Assembly: GCA_025360285.1 (NCBI GenBank)
Contig: JANYCM010000302.1
Coordinates: 1-18,935 of the forward strand
Direction: 5' to 3'
Length of the DNA: 18,935 bases
From: Sphingomonadales bacterium
GTDB lineage: Bacteria; Pseudomonadota; Alphaproteobacteria; Sphingomonadales; Sphingomonadaceae
This document shows, piece after piece, positions 7,215-13,921 of the stretch (its first letter is position 1; every line of letters begins with the position of its first letter). The translations under genes were made by a program, and so were the position numbers. The notes below the pieces were generated by a model. It was not told the origin of the DNA and made no database searches. It worked only from the letters and a program-made list of their open reading frames with translations.

Positions 7215-8345
7215 TCAATCGATTATGAGCTTTTCATAACGGCGCAGATGGTGATCGACCGAGCCGAACTGGCCTTCGATCATGGTTGATCGCTTGAAAT
7301 AATGGCCGACGGCGAGTTCGTTCGAAATGCCGATGCCGCCATGGATCTGCACGGCATTCTGGCCGACGAACTTGCAGGCCTTGCCAACCTTTGACTTGGC
7401 GGCCGAAACGGCGGCGGCGCGTTCGGCGGTATCAAGTTTCAAAGTCGCCATCAGCGTGATCGAAACCGCCTGTTCAACTTCCATGAACATATCGACCAGC
7501 CGGTGCTGGATGACCTGGAAATCGCCGATGGCCTTGCCGAACTGCTTGCGCTGCTTGGCATAATCCAGCGTCGTGGCGTGGAGGACGCGGGTGACACCGC
7601 AGGCTTCGGCACAGACGGCGGCGGTGCCTTCATCGACAATCTGTTCGATGAGCGGCAGGGCGCTGCCTTCGCCGCCGATCATGTGCTCGGCACCGACGGC
7701 AACATTTTCGAAATAGACTTCCGAGGCGGCCGAACCATCAACGGTCGGGTAATCGCGGCGGGTGATGCCCTTGAGGCTGGCGGGGATGAGGAAGAGCGAG
7801 ACGCCATCCTTGTCACGCTGGCCACCGCCCGAACGGACGGTGACCAGCAGGTGCGTTGCGTAGGGCGCCGAATAGACCACCGATTTATGGCCGTTCAGCA
7901 CATAGCCGGCGCCGTCCTTCTTGGCCGCGGTACGCAGATCGGCAAGGTTATAGCGACCCTGCGGTTCGGCATAGGCAAAGGCGATGATGGCCTTGCCGGC
8001 GATGATTTCGGGGATCACGGCATCGGCAAGCGGTCCGCCCGCGGCCTTCAAGGCACCGCCGGCGATCACCACCGTTGGCAGATAGGGCTCGATGACCAGC
8101 GCGCGGCCGATTTCTTCCATGACGATCATGTTTTCAACCGCGCCGCCGCCCAGGCCACCATGGGCTTCGCTGAACGGCGCCCCCAAAATGCCGAGTTCTT
8201 CGGCGAAAGCCTTCCAGACGGCGGGGTTCCAGTGCTTGCCGCTGTTTACGGTCTTCATGCGGTTGTCGAAGCTGTAGGTGTCGGCGAGGTAGCGCGACAC
8301 CGTATCGCGCAGCATCGTCTGTTCGTCGGTGGTGTTGAAATCCAT
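7215..8345 (-). CDS. Acyl-CoA dehydrogenase, PimD-like small subunit
   Basis: FAD-dependent alpha,beta-dehydrogenation of an acyl-CoA, passing electrons to ETF; 376 residues. The N-terminus MDFNTTDEQTMLRDTVSRYL, the segment GGLGGGAVENMIVMEEIGRALVIEPYLPTV and AYAEPQGRYN resemble the small subunit of pimeloyl-CoA dehydrogenase (PimD) and related heteromeric enzymes; this is from memory. In the C-terminal domain, the MIEGQFGS stretch places Glu357 where medium-chain acyl-CoA dehydrogenase has its catalytic base (Glu376, in YEGT). AKQRKQFGKAIGDFQVIQHRLVDM is the usual FAD-domain helix signature. Start at 8345 preceded by GGGGAG, with a leader nearly identical to that of the upstream partner gene. 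It is 100 bp downstream of the large-subunit-like gene, with a hairpin between them. Substrate unknown: dicarboxylyl-, branched- or ring-containing acyl-CoAs are options. Confidence 0.88.
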   Translation of the reverse strand: MDFNTTDEQTMLRDTVSRYLADTYSFDNRMKTVNSGKHWNPAVWKAFAEELGILGAPFSEAHGGLGGGAVENMIVMEEIGRALVIEPYLPTVVIAGGALKAAGGPLADAVIPEIIAGKAIIAFAYAEPQGRYNLADLRTAAKKDGAGYVLNGHKSVVYSAPYATHLLVTVRSGGGQRDKDGVSLFLIPASLKGITRRDYPTVDGSAASEVYFENVAVGAEHMIGGEGSALPLIEQIVDEGTAAVCAEACGVTRVLHATTLDYAKQRKQFGKAIGDFQVIQHRLVDMFMEVEQAVSITLMATLKLDTAERAAAVSAAKSKVGKACKFVGQNAVQIHGGIGISNELAVGHYFKRSTMIEGQFGSVDHHLRRYEKLIID

Positions 8346-8383
8346 GGTCCGTCTCCCCGGCGCTTCTGGTGAGCGCCATAGTC

Positions 8384-8426
8384 AAAAAGCACAATGCCGG
8401 CGGGGGGTGTCGCACCCCGCGCCGGC
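8384..8426 (-). terminator. Hairpin between the two acyl-CoA dehydrogenase genes
   Basis: Arms 8396-8409 and 8413-8426 (GCCGGCGGGGGGTG and CACCCCGCGCCGGC) pair over 14 bp with one mismatch and a 3-nt loop. Read on the minus strand, a TTTTT run (8388-8384) follows 7 nt after the stem. This could be an intrinsic terminator or attenuator for the upstream gene, or simply an mRNA-stabilising stem inside a two-gene operon. The T-run is further from the stem than usual, so strength is doubtful. Confidence 0.5.
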
Positions 8427-8445
8427 CGCGTGTCGCAGTCTGTTC

Positions 8446-9654
8446 TTAAAGCCCCAGCACCATCTTGGCGATGATATTGCGCTGGATCTCGTTGGACCCA
8501 CCGTAAATGCTGGTCTTGCGCATATTGAAATAGGTCGGCGCGGTGCGGTGGGTGTAATCCGGCCCGATCGGGTGTTCATTGTCGCCTTCGCCGAAACCGC
8601 GGAAATACGGCGCGCCATAATGGCCGGCGGCTTCCAGCGCCAGTTCGGTGATGCGCTGCTGGATTTCGGTGCCCTTGATCTTCAGCAGTGACGATTCAGG
8701 GCCGGGGCCCTTGCCCGAGCTTTCACCGGCCAGGGTGCGCAATTCGGTATATTCCAGCGCCGACAGATCGACTTCCAGTTCGGCAATCTTGCGCTTGAAG
8801 AACGGGTTCTGGATCAGCGTTTCGCCTTCATCAAGCTCCGACCGGGCGATGCTCTTGATCCGCTCGACACCGCGCTTCGAAGCCGCCACGCCGGCGATGC
8901 CGGTGCGTTCATGGGCGAGCAGGAATTTGGCGCAGGTCCAGCCCTTGTTTTCTTCATAGATGCGCTGGTCGGCGGGGACGATGACGTCTTCCAGCCAGAC
9001 TTCATTGACTTCATGTTCGCCGCCCAGGGTGATGATCGGGCGCACGGTGATGCCTGGTGATTTCATGTCGATGAGCAGGAAGGAAATACCTTCCTGGGCC
9101 TTGGCGGTGGGGTTGGTGCGGACGAGGAAAAAGCCCCAGTCGGCGTGCTGCGCCATCGTCGTCCAGGTCTTCTGGCCGTTGACCTTGTAATATTCCTTGC
9201 CGTCATCGCCGGTGAAGCGCTCGGCCTTGGTGCGCAGATTGGCAAGGTCAGACCCGGCGCCCGGTTCCGAATAGCCCTGGCACCACCAGACGTCGCCCGA
9301 CAGGATGCCGGGCAGGAATTTGGCCTTTTGTTCCGGGGTGCCGAACGTATAGATCACCGGGCCGACCATCGACAGGCCAAAGGGCATCAGCCGGATGGCA
9401 TCGGCGCGGGCGGTTTCTTCGGACCAGATATAGCGCTGCACGCTGGTCCAGCCGGTGCCGCCATATTGCACGGGCCAGGCCGGGGCGATCCAGCCTTTCT
9501 TGGCCAGGACCTTGTGCCAGGACAGGAAATCTTCCTTGGAAAGCTCCTCGCCTTCCTCGATCTTGCCGTTCAGATGCGGCGGATAGCTGTCCTTGATGAA
9601 GGCACGGACGTCATCACGAAAGGCGATATCCTCGGCCGAAAAATTCAGATCCAT
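8446..9654 (-). CDS. Acyl-CoA dehydrogenase, PimC-like large subunit
   Basis: FAD-dependent acyl-CoA dehydrogenase family, 402 residues. Visible: the flavin/substrate-binding block GYSEPGAGSDLANLRTKA (about 127-144), VNGQKTWTTMAQHADWGFFLVRT (158-180) and the C-terminal SIYGGSNEIQRNIIAKMVLGL. In YGGSNE a glycine (Gly385) stands where medium-chain dehydrogenases carry the catalytic Glu of YEGT. Glu249 in LLAHERTGIAG sits in the helix that supplies the base in isovaleryl- and long-chain dehydrogenases. This pattern is common in PimC/FadE-type large subunits. The ATG at 9654 is preferred to one five codons upstream because GGGGAG lies at the right distance (same GGGGAGACG leader as the downstream gene) and MDLNFSAEDIAFR is the usual start. 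Likely the first gene of a two-gene operon with the PimD-like subunit. Confidence 0.88.
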   Translation of the reverse strand: MDLNFSAEDIAFRDDVRAFIKDSYPPHLNGKIEEGEELSKEDFLSWHKVLAKKGWIAPAWPVQYGGTGWTSVQRYIWSEETARADAIRLMPFGLSMVGPVIYTFGTPEQKAKFLPGILSGDVWWCQGYSEPGAGSDLANLRTKAERFTGDDGKEYYKVNGQKTWTTMAQHADWGFFLVRTNPTAKAQEGISFLLIDMKSPGITVRPIITLGGEHEVNEVWLEDVIVPADQRIYEENKGWTCAKFLLAHERTGIAGVAASKRGVERIKSIARSELDEGETLIQNPFFKRKIAELEVDLSALEYTELRTLAGESSGKGPGPESSLLKIKGTEIQQRITELALEAAGHYGAPYFRGFGEGDNEHPIGPDYTHRTAPTYFNMRKTSIYGGSNEIQRNIIAKMVLGL

Positions 9655-9681
9655 GGTGCGTCTCCCCAAGCAGCGGTATCA

Positions 9682-9720
9682 GTTGACGTTTACGTTAACC
9701 GCGATTCGGCCGGGGGGCAA
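9682..9720 (-). promoter_or_regulatory. Promoter with overlapping ACGT-paired operator, acyl-CoA dehydrogenase operon
   Basis: GTTGACGTTTACGTTAAC (9682-9699) is an 18-bp quasi-palindrome of form GTTNACGTNNACGTNAAC, with two ACGT half-sites. On the minus strand a possible -35 TTGCCC (9720-9715), a 17-bp spacer and a -10 TAACGT (9697-9692) put the -10 inside the palindrome, so a bound protein could control access. It is 28 bp upstream of the start at 9654. Paired ACGT half-sites recall, from memory, operators of MerR-family LiuR-type regulators of acyl-CoA and branched-chain degradation. No such regulator gene is in the window. Confidence 0.5.
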
Positions 9721-9730
9721 GCTGCACCAC

Positions 9731-9760
9731 TTGTCGCAGCGCCGGCATCACCCATATGAT
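9731..9760 (+). promoter_or_regulatory. Candidate promoter of the 73-residue membrane protein gene
   Basis: TTGTCG (9731-9736), an 18-bp spacer and TATGAT (9755-9760, one mismatch from TATAAT). The -10 ends only 5 nt before the ATG at 9766, so transcription would start at about the first base of the start codon. There is no Shine-Dalgarno, which fits a leaderless mRNA. Confidence 0.4.
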
Positions 9761-9765
9761 GGCGC

Positions 9766-9987
9766 ATGCTCAATCTCCTCTCCGTCGTCTTCGGCCTTGG
9801 CGCGCTGACCTTGCTGGTCCCGGCCTTCCTGCCGTTTCTGGGCTGGGCGAACTGGGGGATCATTCCCATCGCCATCATCGGCCTGGCGCTTGGTGCGATG
9901 TCGAGCAGCAATGTTGGGCGCAACCTCAACATCGTTGTCATCGTCATCGGCGTGGTGCGGCTGATGCTGGGCGGCGGGTTCTTCTAA
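9766..9987 (+). CDS. Small two-helix inner-membrane protein, function unknown
   Basis: A 73-residue, very hydrophobic protein not assigned to any family here. There are two likely membrane regions: residues about 2-24 plus 29-44 (LSVVFGLGALTLLVPAFLPF, then WANWGIIPIAIIGLALGAM), and about 55-72 (IVVIVIGVVRLMLGGGFF). They are separated by a short polar loop SSSNVGRNLN. Codon third positions are mostly G/C like its neighbours, and stops are excluded over a composition typical of a real membrane protein, so I believe it is coding. It starts 111 bp from the divergent acyl-CoA dehydrogenase operon and converges on rpsD with the rpsD terminator between. An 82-residue open frame on the opposite strand (9748-9996) is Asp/Arg-rich, low in complexity and is taken as the shadow. 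Confidence 0.68.
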   Translation: MLNLLSVVFGLGALTLLVPAFLPFLGWANWGIIPIAIIGLALGAMSSSNVGRNLNIVVIVIGVVRLMLGGGFF

Positions 9988-9997
9988 AGACCGCACG

Positions 9998-10026
9998 AAA
10001 AAGGCCGGAGGTTATAACCCCCGGCC
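9998..10026 (-). terminator. Intrinsic terminator of rpsD
   Basis: On the minus strand a GC-rich hairpin (GGCCGGGGGTTATAACCTCC continuing into GGCC, 10026-10003) is followed directly by TTTTT (10002-9998). It begins 28 nt after the rpsD stop. The plus-strand side lacks a T-run, so it acts mainly for rpsD, although the hairpin is also transcribed from the small membrane-protein gene. Confidence 0.85.
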
Positions 10027-10053
10027 CGGTTCGATCCGAAATCGCGTTCCGGC

Positions 10054-10665
10054 TTAGCGCGAATAGAATTCGACGACCAGGTTCGGCTCCATCTTCACCG
10101 GATAAGGCACTTCATCGAGCGTCGGCACGCGCACATAGGTGGCCTTGGGGCCTTCGACGGCGACATATTCCGGTACATCGCGCTCGGTCAGGCCCTGGGC
10201 TTCGATGATCAGCGCCATGTCCTTGGCCTTGCTGCCGAGTTCGACGACATCGCCCGGCGACAGCTTGGCCGAGGCAATGTTGCAGCGGCGGCCGTTGACC
10301 AGGATATGGCCATGGTTGACGATCTGGCGGGCGGCAAAGATCGTCGGCGCCCATTTGGCGCGATAGACGAACATGTCCAGCCGCTGTTCGAGCAGGCCGA
10401 TGAGGTTCTGCGAGGTATCGCCCTTCATCCGCACCGCTTCGTCATAGACCTTGCGGAACTGCTTTTCGGTGACGTCGCCGTAATAGCCCTTCAGCTTCTG
10501 CTTGGCCTTCAACTGGATGCCGAAGTCCGAAATCTTGCTCTTGCGGCGCTGGCCATGCTGGCCGGGGCCATATTCACGCTTGTTGACGGGGGATTTGGGG
10601 CGACCCCAGATGTTTTCGCCCATGCGGCGATCAAGCTTGTATTTGCTGTTATGACGTTTCGACAT
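10054..10665 (-). CDS. rpsD: Small ribosomal subunit protein uS4
   Basis: Primary 16S-rRNA-binding protein that nucleates assembly of the small ribosomal subunit; 203 residues, normal for alphaproteobacteria. The N-terminal region MSKRHNSKYKLDRRMGENIWGRPKSPVNKREYGPGQHGQRRK and the S4 RNA-binding domain (RLDMFVYRAKWAPTIFAARQIVNHGHILVNGRRCNIASAKLSPGDVV) are unmistakable, as is the ending PNLVVEFYSR. I chose the ATG at 10665, which gives the universal MSKR start, over an open extension to 10737. Only a weak purine-rich site (GAAAGCGAA) precedes it. The gene stands alone rather than in the alpha operon, as expected in this class, with its own promoter about 130 bp upstream and a strong terminator. 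Uniform composition; no oddities. Confidence 0.98.
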   Translation of the reverse strand: MSKRHNSKYKLDRRMGENIWGRPKSPVNKREYGPGQHGQRRKSKISDFGIQLKAKQKLKGYYGDVTEKQFRKVYDEAVRMKGDTSQNLIGLLEQRLDMFVYRAKWAPTIFAARQIVNHGHILVNGRRCNIASAKLSPGDVVELGSKAKDMALIIEAQGLTERDVPEYVAVEGPKATYVRVPTLDEVPYPVKMEPNLVVEFYSR

Positions 10666-10793
10666 GGTTTCGCTTTCGATTTGCTGATGCAGGTCCGTGA
10701 TCGGGCCTGAAACCCCGGCCTCGCACCGACCGCCCACAAAGCGGCCGCGGCCACTGCTTCACCGGGGGTGCAGGGCCAATTGCGAAGTGGCGG

Positions 10794-10835
10794 CGGTTAG
10801 ACGAAAGCCCTGCACCGGTCAAGCAATGCTTGACT
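10794..10835. promoter_or_regulatory. Back-to-back rpsD/rpoZ promoter palindrome
   Basis: GTCAAGCAATGCTTGAC (10818-10834) is a perfect 17-bp inverted repeat that presents TTGAC on both strands. Leftward, TTGACC (10822-10817), a 17-bp spacer and TAACCG (10799-10794, in context TCTAACC) make a good rpsD promoter, giving a leader of roughly 120 nt. Rightward, TTGACT (10830-10835) would serve rpoZ, but no clear -10 follows at 16-18 bp, so that side is less certain. Confidence 0.5.
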
Positions 10836-10891
10836 TTTGGCCCGCCAGCCGTCACTGGCGTGCCTTCCCAAAGACCCGGAGTTTACCGCCC

Positions 10892-11233
10892 ATGGCGCGC
10901 GTGACAGTCGAAGATTGCGTCGACAAGATCCCCAATCGTTTCGACCTGGTGCTGTTTGCCGCCACCCGTGCCCGGGCCATTTCCTCGGGCGCCGAAATCA
11001 CCATCGATCGTGACCGTGACAAAAACCCGGTCGTGGCGCTGCGTGAAATCGCCGATGAAACCATTCAGCCGGCTGATCTGAAGGAAGCCCTGGTGGCTTC
11101 CATGCAGCGCGTTGTCGCCAATGAAGATGATACGCCCGATGCGATCGGGTCGCTGTCGGCGTCGGCGGAGGCTTTGCGCATCACAGCGGCGCAGCCACCG
11201 CGGAACCAGAATCTGGGTCCGGATTACGAGTAA
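10892..11233 (+). CDS. rpoZ: DNA-directed RNA polymerase omega subunit
   Basis: Smallest core RNA polymerase subunit; it clamps the beta' C-terminus and forms half of ppGpp-binding site 1. 113 residues, with the N-terminal signature MARVTVEDCVDKIPNRFDLVLFAATRARAIS and VVALREIADETI, typical of alphaproteobacteria; the C-terminal tail is variable and Ala/Ser-rich. The second to fourth residues (A-R-V) match those that contact ppGpp in E. coli omega, so site 1 is probably intact. The start at 10892 has CCGGAG about 12 nt upstream. It is divergent from rpsD and 172 bp upstream of rsh, the usual neighbour. Three hairpins lie between its stop and rsh. Product certain. Confidence 0.96.
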   Translation: MARVTVEDCVDKIPNRFDLVLFAATRARAISSGAEITIDRDRDKNPVVALREIADETIQPADLKEALVASMQRVVANEDDTPDAIGSLSASAEALRITAAQPPRNQNLGPDYE

Positions 11234-11317
11234 GCGCGGATTCGCGCTTACGCCGGCCGGCGGGGCGGTTGGCCCTCCGCCAACCGAACCCGTCCGACGC
11301 GTGGGCTTTGCCCACGC
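11231..11317 (+). other. Three successive hairpins between rpoZ and rsh
   Basis: Three perfect short inverted repeats follow one another. The first is TAAGCGCG/CGCGCTTA (11231-11250), starting in the rpoZ stop codon. The second is CGGTTGGC/GCCAACCG (11266-11286). The third is GCGTGGGC/GCCCACGC (11299-11317), followed by a pyrimidine-rich stretch with CCCTTTCTGTTCTG. The last could act as a weak terminator; none has a clean T-run. Together they would shield the rpoZ 3' end or uncouple rsh from rpoZ. About 90 bp with no gene follow before rsh; a CGCTAAT sequence at 11361-11367 may be part of an rsh promoter. Confidence 0.55.
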
Positions 11318-11405
11318 TCTCCCTTTCTGTTCTGCGCGCCTTTAATCCACGTACATGACACGCTAATCGGTTGCGCCATCTTCCCGCGCACCGCACAATC
11401 TCCTG

Positions 11406-13508
11406 ATGCTGCGCCAATATGAACTTGTCGAACGCGTCAAGGCCTATGATCCCGATGCCAATGAGGATCTGCTGAATCGCGCCTATGTGTTTTCGCTCCA
11501 GGCGCATGGCTCGCAATTGCGCGCCTCGGGTGATCCCTATTTCAGCCATCCGATCGAAGTTGCCGGCATATTGACCGATCTGAAGCTGGATGACGAAACC
11601 ATCGTCACCGGCATCCTGCACGATACCATCGAGGATACGGTGGCGACGCAGGAACAGATTGACCGGCTGTTCGGCGCCAGCGTCGGCCGGCTGGTCGATG
11701 GCGTCACCAAGCTGTCGAAGATCGAGGCGCAGACCGACAGTGAACGCCAGGCCGAAAATCTGCGCAAATTCCTGCTCGCCATGTCGAGCGACATCCGCGT
11801 GCTGCTCGTAAAGCTGGCCGATCGCCTGCACAACATGCGCACGCTGCATTTCATCAAATCGGAAGAAAAGCGCCGCCGCATCGCGCGCGAAACCATGGAT
11901 ATCTATGCGCCGCTCGCCGAACGCATCGGCATGTACGGCTTTATGGACGAATTGCAGGAACTGGCGTTCCGGCAGTTGGAGCCCGAAGCCCATGCCACCG
12001 TTGTCGCCCGGCTGGCCAAGCTGCGCGAAGGCGGCGGCGATGCGGTGGCGCGAATCGCCTCGGGGATGAAACTGCTGCTCAGCCAGAAGGGTATCGACGC
12101 CGAAGTCACGGGCCGCGAAAAACGCCCCTATTCGATCTGGCGCAAGATGCAGGGCCGCCAGATGAATTTCGAGGCTCTGTCCGATGTCATGGCGTTCCGC
12201 GTCATCGTCGATGATGACAGCGAATGCTATCGCGCCCTGGGGGTTGTCCATGGCCGCTGGCCGATGGTCATCGGCCGCTTCAAGGATTTCATCTCAACGC
12301 CGAAGCGCAACGGCTATAAATCCATCCATACGACAGTGCTGCATAGCGAAAATACCCGCATCGAGGTGCAGATTCGCACCCGCCGGATGCATGAGGAATC
12401 CGAATTCGGCCTGGCGGCGCACTGGGCCTATAAACAGGGCGGCGACGGCGCGCGCGCGCGTGAGGCCTATCCCTGGCTCAACGATCTGCTCGAAGTGCTG
12501 CACGATGCGGCCAGCCCGGAAGAATTGCTCGAAAACGCCCGGCTGGCGATGTTCCAGGACCAGGTCTTTGCCTTCACGCCCAAGGGCGCGCTGTACCAGT
12601 TGCCCAAGGATTCCACGCCGGTTGATTTCGCCTATGCGGTGCATTCCGATCTGGGCGACACCTGTGTCGGCGCCAAGGTCAATGGCCGGGTCGTCCCGCT
12701 GCGCACCCGGCTGGTCAATGGCGACCAGGTCGAGATATTGCGGCAGAAGCGCAAGGCCCCCGATCCGGCCTGGGAAGGCTTTGTCGTATCGGCCAAGGCA
12801 CGCGCCGCGGTGCGCCGCCACGTCCGCCAGAAGACCTTGTCGGAAAGCCAGTCGATGGGGGCAAAGCTGCTCGATTCGCTTGGCGTCCGGCTGAAGATCA
12901 GCCTTGATGACGAACTGCTCGGGCCGGCGCTGGGGCGGTTGAAACTGGCGGATCGCCCGGCGCTGGAACTCGCGATGGCGCGCAATTTGCTGACCGATGC
13001 CCAGGTCGGCGAGGCGCTGGTGCCGGGCTCTACCGCCGGGCAGAAGCCGCGCAAGAAACGCGGCAAGCCGGGGCCGGCGGCGGTGTCCATTCACGGCCTG
13101 ACGGCGGGGGTAGCATTTGAACTGGGCGCCTGCCACCCGATTCCGGGGGACCGTATCGTCGGCATCCGCCATGCCGGCCAGCCGATTCAGATCCACACCA
13201 TCGATTGCGCCAGCCTGGCCGAGGAAGCCGGCGAATGGCTGGAAGTGTCCTGGGGTGCCGAAAGCGATGGCGCCGTCGCCCGGTTGATGGTGGTGGTCCA
13301 TAATCAGCCTGGCGCGCTGGCCTCGATGACGGCGGTGCTGGCGACGCACAACGCCAATATCGTCAACCTGGCGCTGAAACACCGTGACCGCGAATTCCAT
13401 ACCGATGTCATCGATATCGAAGTCGATGATCTGAAACATCTGACGACGATCATTGCCGCGCTGCGTCAGGTGAAGGCCGTTGTGTCGGTCGAAAGGATGC
13501 GCGGCTAG
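11406..13508 (+). CDS. rsh: Bifunctional (p)ppGpp synthetase/hydrolase (Rsh, RelA/SpoT family)
   Basis: Makes and degrades the alarmone (p)ppGpp in the stringent response; 700 residues, the normal full length. The HD hydrolase domain is intact: H34, H48, the HDTIED motif (72-77) and LADRLHNMRT (137-146). The synthetase domain follows: REKRPYSIWRKM (237-248), FEALSDVMAFRVIV (255-268) and RFKDFISTPKRNGYKSIHTTV (291-311). The RFKD form is that of bifunctional enzymes rather than the ExDD of RelA. A TGS domain (about 385-447) and a C-terminal ACT domain (about 623-697) complete the architecture. As the only Rsh visible, it likely serves both activities, as in Caulobacter. The start at 11406 gives the usual beginning, though its Shine-Dalgarno is poor. 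Downstream VOC gene begins 11 bp after its stop. Confidence 0.97.
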   Translation: MLRQYELVERVKAYDPDANEDLLNRAYVFSLQAHGSQLRASGDPYFSHPIEVAGILTDLKLDDETIVTGILHDTIEDTVATQEQIDRLFGASVGRLVDGVTKLSKIEAQTDSERQAENLRKFLLAMSSDIRVLLVKLADRLHNMRTLHFIKSEEKRRRIARETMDIYAPLAERIGMYGFMDELQELAFRQLEPEAHATVVARLAKLREGGGDAVARIASGMKLLLSQKGIDAEVTGREKRPYSIWRKMQGRQMNFEALSDVMAFRVIVDDDSECYRALGVVHGRWPMVIGRFKDFISTPKRNGYKSIHTTVLHSENTRIEVQIRTRRMHEESEFGLAAHWAYKQGGDGARAREAYPWLNDLLEVLHDAASPEELLENARLAMFQDQVFAFTPKGALYQLPKDSTPVDFAYAVHSDLGDTCVGAKVNGRVVPLRTRLVNGDQVEILRQKRKAPDPAWEGFVVSAKARAAVRRHVRQKTLSESQSMGAKLLDSLGVRLKISLDDELLGPALGRLKLADRPALELAMARNLLTDAQVGEALVPGSTAGQKPRKKRGKPGPAAVSIHGLTAGVAFELGACHPIPGDRIVGIRHAGQPIQIHTIDCASLAEEAGEWLEVSWGAESDGAVARLMVVVHNQPGALASMTAVLATHNANIVNLALKHRDREFHTDVIDIEVDDLKHLTTIIAALRQVKAVVSVERMRG

Positions 13509-13519
13509 GGAAGCAGGCG

Positions 13520-13921
13520 ATGCAGAACCCCAGTATCATCAGTCATGTCTCGGTTGGGGTCGGCGACCTTGCCCGTGCCACAGCTTTTTACGATGCCACC
13601 CTGGCACCGCTCGGCGCCAGGCGGCTGCTCGATGAAGGCGAATATGGCGTCGCCTATGGCCGGCAGTTCCCGGAATTCTGGGTGGGACATCCGCATGATC
13701 GCGGCACGCCGACAGTCGGTAACGGCACCCATATCGCCTTCGCTGCCAACAGCCGTGCCGAAGTTGATGACTTTTATGCCGCCGCTATTGCCGCCGGCGC
13801 GCAGGATGATGGCCCGCCGGGGCCGCGACCGCATTATGGCGCCGAATATTATGGCGCCTTTGTGCGCGATCCCGATGGCAACAAGATCGAGGCGATGATC
13901 TGGGAAGGCCCGCCGTCCTGA
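13520..13921 (+). CDS. VOC-family (glyoxalase/bleomycin-resistance fold) protein
   Basis: 133 residues with the vicinal-oxygen-chelate fold pattern: SHVSVGVGDLARATAFYDATLAPLGARR at the start, GTHIAFAANSRAEVDDFYAAAIAAGA in the middle, and GAFVRDPDGNKIEAMIW at the end. H9, H71 and E124 fall at positions that usually bind the metal ion. The substrate cannot be inferred, as family members include glyoxalases, dioxygenases and resistance proteins. The start has AGGGAAGCAGG directly upstream and lies 11 bp after the rsh stop, so it is probably co-transcribed with rsh. A 73-bp gap with no clear signal separates it from pyrE. Confidence 0.88.
   Translation: MQNPSIISHVSVGVGDLARATAFYDATLAPLGARRLLDEGEYGVAYGRQFPEFWVGHPHDRGTPTVGNGTHIAFAANSRAEVDDFYAAAIAAGAQDDGPPGPRPHYGAEYYGAFVRDPDGNKIEAMIWEGPPS

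Noticed and set aside
7503..8372. 289-codon plus-strand frame opposite the PimD-like gene
   Set aside because: It is a mirror of a clear acyl-CoA dehydrogenase gene with no domain of its own.
11181..13439. Two long minus-strand frames (356 and 381 codons) opposite rsh
   Set aside because: Their composition (Asp, Gln, Gly, Arg-rich) and exact mirroring of rsh codons mark them as antisense shadows; rsh has every domain motif.
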